Source: Casuarina equisetifolia (lineage: Eukaryota; Streptophyta; Magnoliopsida; Fagales; Casuarinaceae). Taken from it: a stretch of 64,000 nt of DNA. The DNA lies in assembly GCA_028551475.1 (NCBI GenBank), contig CM052357.1, positions 30,587,745 through 30,651,744 of the forward strand, in the 5' to 3' direction. This document shows positions 13,101 to 23,400 of this stretch, piece after piece; the stretch's first letter is position 1, and the number at the start of each line of letters is the position of its first letter. The notes beneath the pieces were generated by a model. It did no database searches. It saw only the letters and a list, made by a program, of their open reading frames with translations, and was not told the DNA's origin. A program made the position numbers and the translations under genes.

Positions 13101-14662
13101 CACCAAATCTAGGTTTTGATACATTCTATCAAATTACATCAACATACTTCAAACTTTTTTTTTTTTTTTTGATGACATATTGTAGTTTGTGAATCTGTAG
13201 GTTGAAGATCATTGATATTTAGGATCTGTAATTTATTTATTCTTATATGATGTGTAACAGTATCACCACAAGTGTTGGCAATATAGTTATAGAACTTTAA
13301 TGAAGTGAATGTTATAATAGAAATCTGTGGCAACAATATCGTTTTTAATGCGTAAAATGCTTTGACAAATTTTATGAGAAATTCCATATTAGGGATGAAG
13401 CCAACACATGATATCATTATGTCTATTGAACTTTCTTTTTGAAAGTAATGTCATATATTAGATAGATAAAGCTATAAGTGAGAAAGCATGCACTTGCATT
13501 AGAGACTTAACAACTGAAAATGGTAGTGCTTGTTATCTTGCTTGTAGAACAGCCATAGTTGTTTTCTTCTTCTTTTTTTTTTTGTATTAATTTGACACAT
13601 GAATTTTTCTGTTCTCAATCTAGATTATTTATGTTTCTTATAAAGGGTATTTCTTGTATAGAAAATGGTCAAATCGATCTCATCAGATAAAGCAGTTTGG
13701 GATGCTGTGATGAATAATGAGGCAGTGAGGGAGCTCAGGGATTCGTACTATGCAGGTGATATGGATTTTAATTTATCATGTTAAGCGTATCTGATTAATA
13801 TGTTTCAAGTTAAGAGGAAAGTTGTAGTTATTATAATTAGTTTTGCAAGGTAATTATGTCATTTGGTCATGACATCCATATTCCATGTGGTTATCATACT
13901 CGGGTTTTTCCACTGGTTTTCCTTGCAATGAAATGGGACCTATGACATTCTATCTATTATTTCGGAGTATCAAGGATTTAATCTAGAATTTTAATAGGCT
14001 TCTAGTAGTGGTATCCAAAAAAGGTGCCAATGAGCACATGTTAAACAAACTTCAGTTTCCTTATTAATTCCGTTCTTAGCTTTGTTCTTTCATCTGTCCC
14101 GATCAATTGAATTTTCCACTTAGCACATGTTGAGAGAGGGCGGCAAGCTAATAGAAACTGCTCCTAGCTGGTGGATTTGCTTCTTGGTCTTCCATTCCGG
14201 ATAGGTTCACAATTCCCTGTAGAGTGTAATGGCTGGTTTATTTTTTATTTTTATTTTGACTGTTTCTAACTGAAGGCTTTAAAGCATATTGAATTATAGC
14301 AATGTAGTCAATATTACAAGCTTAACGATAGAGTAAATCATTACTGATATGTTGAGCCTGATTTTGTCATGACAGATGCGGTAGACAAGACTCCCCTTGA
14401 TCTAGATGAGAGTTGTGAGAGTTCTGATGACCCCAGTGAAGCAACGAGCATCTTAAGGTGGATTTTTGACAACACGAGGACCAAGTTCATGGAAGTGATC
14501 AGCAAAATCACAAACCTGATGAGCAAGTTATTTGAGCAGCCTGAAGATGAGAAGACAACGGCAGGAGCCACAGATCCCTTCAAGGAAAAGCTGAAGACAT
14601 CTTTCCTCCTCTCTGTTATGGTCCTGCTGGTTGTGGTGTTGGGTCGAACCAACAAGGCCTGA
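10183..14662 (+). CDS. Uncharacterised plant tail-anchored protein with an AIM-like motif
   Basis: Coding exons: 10183-10619, 12870-13086, 13662-13755 and 14376-14662. All junctions are GT-AG and in frame, giving 344 aa. I do not recognise a named family. Visible parts are a Gly-rich start (1-37), a Ser/Thr/Pro-rich, probably disordered stretch (38-100), then an acidic segment DEFEWVSVEG at 104-113. That segment contains W-x-x-V with acidic neighbours and fits an ATG8-interacting (AIM/LIR) motif. Next comes a compact, probably folded region spanning exons 1-3 (YFDDFVLGPVPS to about 249), and an acidic/amphipathic region (260-310). The protein ends in a hydrophobic segment (about 325-339) followed by RTNKA, the layout of a tail anchor. 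The start at 10183 is the first ATG after the GA tract. Convergent with RPC4. Function is unknown; an autophagy adaptor role is only a hypothesis. Confidence 0.85.
10915..11189 (+). other. Two short coding-like segments inside intron 1
   Basis: Inside intron 1 (10620-12869) two short open frames have protein-like composition: 10915-11040 (41 aa ending VKFLDNFLKMN) and 11085-11189 (34 aa, acidic, ending NLWPAIKGKWDR). They differ from the AT-rich intron around them and could be remnants of an inserted coding sequence or old exon, but neither matches a family I know. Low support. Confidence 0.25.
11545..11583. repeat. (AATTATT)n short tandem repeat
   Basis: About five copies of the 7-bp unit AATTATT in intron 1 of the tail-anchored protein gene. 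Confidence 0.85.
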
Positions 14663-15826
14663 CCTTAATTTGACGACATGACCGGTGGTCTTCTCCGGCG
14701 AGTAACATGTATAGGTATAAGTTTCCCGGCGGGATTGATCAGCACTTGTAGAGGACTTCTGGGTCCCTTTGTGCTTACTATGAACAGTACGTATTTGTAG
14801 GCTTTTGATGGGAGGTCGGACATTGGATGGTGCCTGTCTATTGGGTTTGGATATGTTTGATATGTTTCAGTGCCTTGCATGGCCATTGAAATTTGTTTAT
14901 TGATCATGTTCTTTGTTTTGCTAAAACGGTTTGAACTATTCCAGTGCCTTATTGTCAGCTCTTATGCCTTTTAACACCACAGAAAAAAGACATGTAGGTT
15001 TTGTTAGTTATAGAGTTAAAAAAAAATGGGTAAGGGTAAATTATCAATTAATTGTAATGATAAATGATAATTTTCTGAATAGTATTTTTCGAAATATTCT
15101 ATATATGTTATGTCATTTGATATGAATAGAAAGAGAGAGACTTGAAATAAAATAATTTATTTCTTAATCTATGAAGTTTAAAATAGAATAATTTATCATT
15201 TAATTAGACTGGTTGTTAACTGTCCGACTTGCAGCGGAAGAGTGATGGTTTGAAGCATGTTACAGAAGGATGTGTTCAAATGATATAGTCATATTAAGAA
15301 ATAGAATATGAGAAGTAGAGTAATGGACTGTAGTTTGGCTTGTGGGTAAAGACTAGATGGTCTCAGTAGGCTGCAATTCAAAGGAGGCGCCACCGAAAAC
15401 CAAGTCCATCTTGCAAGCCTTGACGATTATGAAAGATAAAGAGGCCGAAGGTTGCTTGTGCAATGCAATCTCTTCCAATGTTGAAGACTCAAATGTCTCG
15501 AACCAGCTTGCAAATATGCATCAGATCGTTTATCCAGCAACATCTAAGTCTGTGTAAATGACATTTTACAGAATGATCGAAGCAAACTTTGCTTTCCAGG
15601 GGATGGAGAACTGACAAAACATCTCCTTTTTACTCTCGGAACAAGATTATCTGGTGGAAATGTAGCTCCTGACTTGACATCCCAAGTCAATAAAAGCCAA
15701 CTCTATTTTGAGCACCCAATCCCAAAATCTACTAAGCTAACAGAAAAAAAAAAAAAAAAAAAACCTCGTCAGACATCCTAGTTACATATTTACTCATTTT
15801 AACTACATCTTTGCCTATGCACTAGC
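14663..15826. other. Convergent 3' intergenic region
   Basis: Lies between the stop codon of the plus-strand tail-anchored protein gene and the stop codon of minus-strand RPC4, so it should hold both 3' UTRs. A poly(A) run lies at about 15746-15763. A 66-codon open frame at 15357-15557 (+) shows no domain and is not called. Confidence 0.5.
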
Positions 15827-18800
15827 CTAGTCCAAGTCAATTACGCGATCCAACAAGGAATCAACATCAGGTGATACGACTGCCCGTTTGCCAAGCTCTC
15901 CAAGAACACAACATTTTTTTTCTGCAAGGTTGATTGCCGCTACATCTTGAGCAAATATGCAGTCTGAACCAGGTGAAACCTGCAGAGACCCAAAGCCCAA
16001 GACATTACTCTTTCTATATATGAACGCCAAAGCTTCTAGTTTGAAAAGTAAGAGATATATGTTAAAAGAATCAAATCAATAATGACAAAGATATAGCACT
16101 ACAATCGAAAATCTCTCAAGAATCTAACGATCACAACATGAGGTGCACGATGTCCCTCTGAAGGGAGATTCTAAAATAAGTTACACATGACCTTAACTGT
16201 AAAAACATGAAACAGAGCAGTAATGTACTAAACCAAGAATAAAACAGTTTTAAGAAGAAAAATAGAAGTCCTTCTTCCCTCATGTTAAAGGACAAAGTCC
16301 ACTGAAATTTTTTTGAACTTCTTCAGGATTCAATCTGGATTACTTAAATCCTTAACTGATCGTCGGTTGAGACTTTAAAGCAACGTGAAAAGACAAGTGA
16401 AATTTTCATTGGACACACCGGCAAGAAGTTACTGGATTTCTTAAGGAGAAGAGGGCTCAGCCGTTCCAACTGCATCTATGGAAAAAATTTCTAAGCAAGT
16501 TCATGATTGGACTTACATCATAAAGGGCATCTCCGAGCTTTAACTTCACTGCTCCACTCTTGTAAACCAGCAGTTTGCCCATATAACCACCAGGCAATTC
16601 TTCCAGACTGCAGTTCTTATTTGAAACACCTCCTCCGTCTGATGATGTATGGGTTTCAAGTTTCTCTTTCCCCTTTCTGGTTGTTGATTGTTTCGGCAAT
16701 GGCAGACTGGCAGGAAGCTTAAAGAATAACATCTTTCCTTCGTTACTTTCCTCCTGTCACCAATCACAATTTTGCCGTAAGTATGGCTAAATGTTTGCTC
16801 TCAAAACTATGCAATATATCCAGACATTTAATTTGATTACCAACCGTCAGCCCAAGGTCTGAAGCAGGATTTATTGTATTTTCATCGTACTCTCTATTTA
16901 CTGCAGCTTCCCCAAATTCTGCTTCATTGAGGAGTTCTGAAAGCAAAATGAGCAAATAGCATCTAGCATTACCGAGTTAGATGAGTCAAATAAAAATTAG
17001 AACAGAAATCTCTTAAGTAATCACGCTACACTGATTACTGAAAACTCTACCTACACGAACCATTTGTACATAACAGAAGGATTGACACAAGATTGCCGTT
17101 TCTCTTTTGTCATCCTTTGGTAAATAGATATGTTTACTTCCGCTACAGAATCTTTGCTTAAATGTCCAAGGCAAACTACAACAAAAAGACTCATGAGCAG
17201 TATTCATCTCTAGAGGTAATTGCCTTGTCTTTTTTAAGGGGTAGCATGATAGTAAGGATGATATTAATATTAGTCCTCAGTTTGATGCTTTGGGAACTCA
17301 AGTGGTGATCGGTATGTGTATTAGACTGCCTGTATCTTGACTACAGACCTAAGGACTTTATGTAGCATCTGGGAACGTTTAAGTGCATTAAACCTGAGCT
17401 TAGGCTTCCCCAGTGAACTCTGAACCGAAAGAGTGGAGATGCAAACTTATTGGACTACAGTAGGACTTCCTCTTTTTTCCAGCTCTCTTAGCCACAAAAT
17501 TTTGGTTTTCAAGACCTTCTCACATGATCAACATTATGCCAAAGAACAACGGAAAATAGTGTGAAATATGCATCAATATCAGTTTAAGAGCTGTGCGTTC
17601 AGAGATGCAAATGAAGATTAACTAACAGGTAGTTTTTATTGAAGAAGGCCAAGGGTATCATTTTCTGACAAGTATTTTAGAAGACCACCACAAGTGATAG
17701 GAAGAATTTAGCCTTCTTCACAAAGACAATTACTTGGTGCTTATCTGCAACTGAATTCATTATTTTGAGATGCATCAAAAAGCATACCTGGGTCACCAGA
17801 GTTGGGTCTCCTCAAAGGAAGTGTGGTAGGATAGAAAGTGTTATCGTAATCCTGAAGCAACATCAGGGACATTAAATTCCTAGTACATGTGAGAGAGAGC
17901 AAGAGAGAGAGATCTCAGTGGCAACAATTGCTTACCCAAGGTTCTCTATATTCTTTCTCAAGAATCTGCAGAGACTTCCTGATAGGATCTGCAGAACATG
18001 CGTCATTGCCGTTTTCATGGGCAGCCGAAGGTAAAGATAAGAGAGTTTTCCCAGAATTGGAACTTTTTTTATCTGAATCACTGCTTTTCCCGCCTTTTCC
18101 ATGCTCAGCAGCACCATATCTCTTTATTGAATTTGATGGCGCATCTCCAGGGCCAAATGCAACTTGAACGGAAGCTTTAGGTTTGCACAAAAAATATGAG
18201 ATGACAATTTGATACACAATATTTTAACAGAAGCGATGACAATCATTAGGAATCAAATTTTCCCATATAAATTTTATTGACAGGTAATACAGACTATTCC
18301 ACCTTGTGCAGCCCATCCAACACACATGGTTTTCCTCCAATTCCGTGGAATGAGTAACTTTTAGGTAACATATTTTATGTTCTTAACATGAATCTTCTCA
18401 GGACTCGAGGACTTTCAATCTAATAATTTTTCCTGCGAGAGTTACCATTTTATCTTTCACAGTACTTGCCCATTAAAGTTCCAGTCCATCAATCCCTGAA
18501 GCTCTATTTTAGACCAAGCTTCTCTAAATTCCATTTATAAACATCCTGAAATTTTTTTTTCTAAACTCTCCGTCTTGTTAATTTGGTTCCCCAGTCAGGG
18601 CGATTAGCTTCTCCATAAGCAATTGGTGGCAGATTACTTGTGCCAGAAAGAACTGGACATAAAGTCATTATCTAACCTCCAAGGCAAGGAAAAAAAAAGT
18701 TACAATCTTCATGTGACAATTCAATGAGTTTATTACTTCTTAAGATGCCCAGAAGTTCAACTCGCAGCAATTGAGCTAAATTATCTATAAATCAACCACT

Positions 18801-20356
18801 TAAAAGTAAATATGCATCTTAACTTCCAGAGTGGATTTAAACATAGAAAGGGAAATGAAATCTGGATTCTAACGTAAATTTGGGTGATGAATGTCTGAGT
18901 AAAGATCATGCAAGCTACCAAACACATCTGTTATCTAACATGACCGTCACAATTCTTGTGTTTTGACTAGCCCATTTCCTTCCATCCGCTTTATCTATTA
19001 AGTCATCAGCGAGTCTCTAATACTTCAATTCATTCAACGGAAACAAAAAAAATGAAGTACTATTTTTAACTCATATTAATCTAAAGAAGGGAATATATCA
19101 ACCAAACAATTCAGGAATTTAAGGCATCTGACACTTTAAGGCGGAAGAACAGCGAAAGTTACATTTCTTTTCGTCTTTACGCTTCTGTCTTGCAAGATTC
19201 TCCTATAGATGAGAGGCAAACAAGTCAATACTTTGATAATATCTCATTAGAAAAACTGCATAAAAAAAAATAAAAATGTAAAGATAGGCTTCAGTTTAAC
19301 ATGGAAATTGAGAGAAAAAGTTAAAGCAGTAGGACCACAATCCTTTGTAATTCTTAAAGCATTTCACTATATTTAAAATCTCGAAACACAGCCATTATGT
19401 AAGATTATATTATTGAGATTTCCTCACATCATTATCCATCGGTTTTAAATATGACAAAATATGATAAATAAAAACAGTACATAGCTTTGTGGCCACAACG
19501 CCAGTCGTATTTTTTTTATTCTAACGAGTTTAGAATATAAAAAATCAACTGGGAGCTTAGTGACTAACAGATATTTCAGGTATCTGATTAATAAAACCAA
19601 ATAAAATGATCAGATTCTCAATTTCGAGTCCTTGCTGTTCCTTAAAAGAAAGTCCATATGCCTATTTTTGGAAAAAAAAGAAAAAAAATTATTTTCTATA
19701 TTAAGTTTCAGGAAAATGAGCTCCTTTTAAAGCTGGAATTGGAAGAGGAGAAAGGGACATGAAAACCGACTCGATGACGTTAACAAATGCAACCAAACAA
19801 GACCTTAAGACTCGTCTTTCCTCGCAACCAAACAGAGCCTTAGGAAATTGCAAGCAGACATGAGCGCGAGACACCAAAGCGATTTCTTTATCACTCGGCA
19901 ACCAAACAGAACTTCCGAAAATATTTGTTATTATCCACGGCACGAAGACCCGAACATGATTATAAAAGTGGAAAGAAATACATACATTGAAGCGGCGAAG
20001 CAGGTACTGGGCCTGCTCAGCTTCTGCATCTTCGTCTCCCTCCTCGCTGCATCGAAGGACGCATAAGAAATTCGAAAAACGGGAAATGAATTCAAAATTC
20101 AACCATAAATAGCAACGGTTTCAAGAATTAGAGAGAACGGAAGGACGAAATGAAGGGAGATGAGCAGTTACGTCTTCGGAGCGGGGGGTTTGGACCGTCT
20201 TCGAGGAGGGGCTTTGGGCGCAAACTTGTGCTGCAGAGAGAGATGCGTAATCAGGGTCTTTTCAGATCGAATCGCAGAGACAATTTCGAATTTAGATAGG
20301 TTTGAAGACAGAGCTGTTACCTTCCGAGGGGTCAAAGACGACTGGTCTCGTTCCAT
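15827..20356 (-). CDS. RPC4: DNA-directed RNA polymerase III subunit RPC4 (C53)
   Basis: Subunit of RNA polymerase III (yeast Rpc53/human POLR3D family), which with its partner RPC5/C37 works in initiation, termination and reinitiation at tRNA and 5S genes. Nine exons: 20321-20356, 20172-20230, 19986-20046, 19163-19202, 17936-18174, 17788-17851, 16845-16936, 16517-16753 and 15827-15979. Together they make 326 aa with all junctions in frame. Diagnostic parts are the basic N-terminus (RKHKFAPKAPPRR), then AEAEQAQYLLRRFN, and ENLARQKRKDEKK. The conserved C-terminal domain reads GKLLVYKSGAVKLKLGDALYDVSPGSDC, then CCVLGELGKRAVVSPDVDSLL. The exon 7 donor is ACG|GTTGGT, chosen over a nearby GTAATC because only it keeps the frame. 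The start lies about 50 bp downstream of a tRNA-like element on the same strand. Confidence 0.93.
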
Positions 20357-20397
20357 GGTTGAAGAAGAGGACGATGCAAAAAAATGTAAGAAATCGG

Positions 20398-20403
20398 AAA
20401 AAA
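20398..20403 (-). terminator. T6 run, Pol III-type terminator
   Basis: Six consecutive T on the minus strand directly after the predicted 3' end (position 73) of the tRNA-like element at 20404-20476. A run of four or more T is the normal Pol III stop signal. The significance depends on whether the tRNA-like element is transcribed. Confidence 0.45.
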
Positions 20404-20476
20404 GAGTAGGCGTGAGGCTTCGAACCGGAGACCCCAGTGATGGAATTAGATTCCTCTACCACTGCACTTATAACGA
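20404..20476 (-). ncRNA. tRNA-like element: A box, B box and T-run (tRNA-derived or SINE head)
   Basis: On the minus strand there is a B box GGTTCGAAGCC (20416-20426), a perfect match to GGTTCGANNCC. Exactly 32 nt upstream is an A-box-like AAGTGCAGTGG (20459-20469, one mismatch to TRGYNNARYGG). The distance equals that in a standard tRNA gene, and a T6 run starts where the RNA would end. The acceptor arms (TCGTTAT against CGCCTAC) do not pair and the T-stem is poor, so this is not an intact tRNA. More likely it is a tRNA pseudogene, a SINE head or a tRNA-derived remnant. It lies on the same strand as, and immediately before, the RPC4 start codon. Confidence 0.5.
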
Positions 20477-23400
20477 TGCTTAGGTAGGTTTTCGAAATAA
20501 TTTTATTTATACAAAAAAAGAGAAATAATTTCTCTCGAGAATAGTTTTCTCGTTGCTTCCTCTACATTTTTTCGAAAGAAAAAGACTAAATTGTTTGTGT
20601 AGTCCACGGTATCATTTCCAAGGAGACCTCAACTACAAAAAGTTAGAGCGTACTCTCGTAGTTCTTAATTAATTATTAATAGAGTTGGCATGTAGGCTTC
20701 TGTTAGCATAAGTCTTGAATTTCTTATAGTTCCAATAGTTGTACGACAAATTTAATGAATTGTTATTTCAAGGCTTGATGGTGCTTCCACTTTCAAGATA
20801 TGGCCTAGTAAGAAGCCCAACCCAATGATAAGGATTAGTAACGTCTATGTTATATTAATTCAAAAGAGATCTTGGTGTTTGGAGAGCACTCGATTACTTT
20901 CCTTTTTATGGACGGCCTTGAAAGTTAGAATCCAAGCCCTAACTTTCCAAGCTCGTGACACTTTCGAACAGGTTGAGACAGCGATAAGTTTTGTTTTTTC
21001 CCTTAAGGAAAGAGAAATTTGAAAGTATTGACTCAAAACTTGTTTACTGACCTGTTGACTCGGACATTGAACTTAGGTAGTTGATTTTAAGTTTCAGCCA
21101 AGCTAATAATCCCACTTCTTATCATTGACTTGGAACATAACGCAACTTCATCCTAGTTTGGGATTGGAATCAAATGGTTGGTACCAAGCAACCAAAGGAA
21201 ACTATTTAACCACGGCTGATTACAGATACGCAGCAAATGATTGACACCCATGTATTAGAATCTTCTGATCCGGGTTCCTCATTCCAAGCTTTTAACAATA
21301 CAATCAGCGCTTGCGTCCTCTGGTTCAAACATCACGAATGAACTCTTCTAAGTAACGAATCGCATGAAAATGCCGAACATGGAAGACAACTTGCACAAAT
21401 ATTGAAACAAAAAATTCAGAGAAACAATGACAAAGGCAAACACAAATGATTGTATACACCAGCACTAAGAACACTACCAACTAGGGGTTTGGAACGTTTT
21501 AGTTGATTGATCATTGTCCGCGTTATGGGGTGTTATCATCAGCATAAATGAGAAAAATCGTGGCCGATATATAAGGGAAATAGAACATAACTTTCAAGTT
21601 GTACAACAGCTGCGTACATTAGTAAATTCACGACTCGGACTACCCTTTTTCATGGCAGAAAGTGGAAGACGACAAATGCCATAACAGAAAACATTAGCCT
21701 GAGAGCTGGGGCAGATCTTCACTGATAAGGGTCTGCAGAGCTTGCAGCAGCCAAAAACACCTTTCAGAACTCACAAGCACAAGGTGAATCCTGACCACTT
21801 TAGTCAAAATCAAGTAAGCACAGCGGTAATAGTGTTACAAAGACCTGGAGGACACTAGACTTATGTACAATCTCAACAATTGGGTCTACAACTAGGGGCG
21901 AATGTTACATGCCTGCCCAGAATAGACCAGTAGACCTTTGTGGGGCAGTCACTGGAGCATGCACACGTCACAAAAATGATGCAAAAGTAACCATATGCAA
22001 GTCAAGACACCTTATAGACAGCTACATGTTAGTGCAACTTATAATGACCAGATATATAAATGACACAATACACTCAAATTGCAAGAATAAAGCAACCAAA
22101 TTATTTAAGCTCCAACTACAACCAAGCTCAACAAATCTGAAAGGAAAAGTGGAGTTATACTCGAGCTTCTTACTATAGTCTCTTAACACATGGAATCAGA
22201 AAAATGTAGATCCCCCGGGCAAGTTTAACCAAATTATTGATGAATTGAAAATTTTTTCCTCTCACCATCATTGCAAAGAAATACCAATTTCAAGGTAGCA
22301 AGAGAACTCTCTAGACTTCCTCTCAGATGCAGAGCCATTGGGCTGATGACAGAACTAGAAAATGCATTTTTGAACCCGACTCACAAGTCAACTAATATGC
22401 AGTGGTCCTCATAGGATTAAAAATTTTGCTCAGTATCATGCCTCATGATGCGGAGGACTGAAGCCCAAGGTTGCACGTGTGGACAGCCTCTCACCTAAGA
22501 GGCATATGATTGTGGCTGGGGGCAGAGTCGCAAAGGGATTACCATATTAATACTGGCCCCTCTCCTTCCCCATCCCCACCCAACCCCTGGGGGTGAAAAA
22601 TAAAAAGAACGACTAATCAATAGTACAAGGAAAACCGCAATCACTGTTTTTAGTTATTATGAAAATGCACAACAGACTAAGCAGAAAACCAAAGGGGATC
22701 AAATGAAATCTGCACAATTATAAAGTTGTTAAGAAAATGGGGCAGTCCAGATACAACATACATACCGGGTCATTCTAACGAGTGATATTTACATAAAAGA
22801 ACATAATACCTAACCATTCTTGCTATCCAATATTCAGGGAAAAACCAAAACTTTTTTTGTCTACTTGTTAATATTTAGTGTTCCTTAAATGCAGATAAAT
22901 GAGCCTTTAACAGAATCCCAATCTTTTAGAACAAGTGATATAGTGCATTGAGAGAAGCCAGCAATACAAAAGTGAAACCCATTAACATTGTCTAACAATG
23001 AGGAAAGCCAAAAAGAAAAACAAACTTTAGAATTCATAAAAAGGAACTGTCAATTGACAAAAAAGAAATGTATAAAAAAGTACAACTTCTAGACAAATGA
23101 AGCACTTGCCTTTAATGCTGTGGGAGTTAGTACATTCCAGAAGATACATACATAGTCCACCCTTATTCAACTCATCATACAACTATTATTCAACAGTATA
23201 GATGTCTAAATCACAAGAATACACGGACTAACTACACAGCAAGAGTACAATCCATTATTATCAGAGATGTAAGGGAACCAACTTCACCGCCAATGTTCTA
23301 TTCACCAACGCTATGAAATTTCAAAGTCAGTGTGAAAAATCAAAACAAACCCTAAACCCTTGCTCTAAAACTTCTGGAAAAAAGTACACACAGGACTATA

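Noticed and set aside
15357..15557. 66-codon frame in the 3' intergenic region
   Set aside because: No domain or splice context, and it lies between two convergent genes where 3' UTRs are expected.
20404..20476. Functional tRNA gene
   Set aside because: A/B boxes and terminator spacing fit, but the acceptor arms and T-stem do not pair and no plausible 7-nt anticodon loop forms, so I call it only a tRNA-like element.
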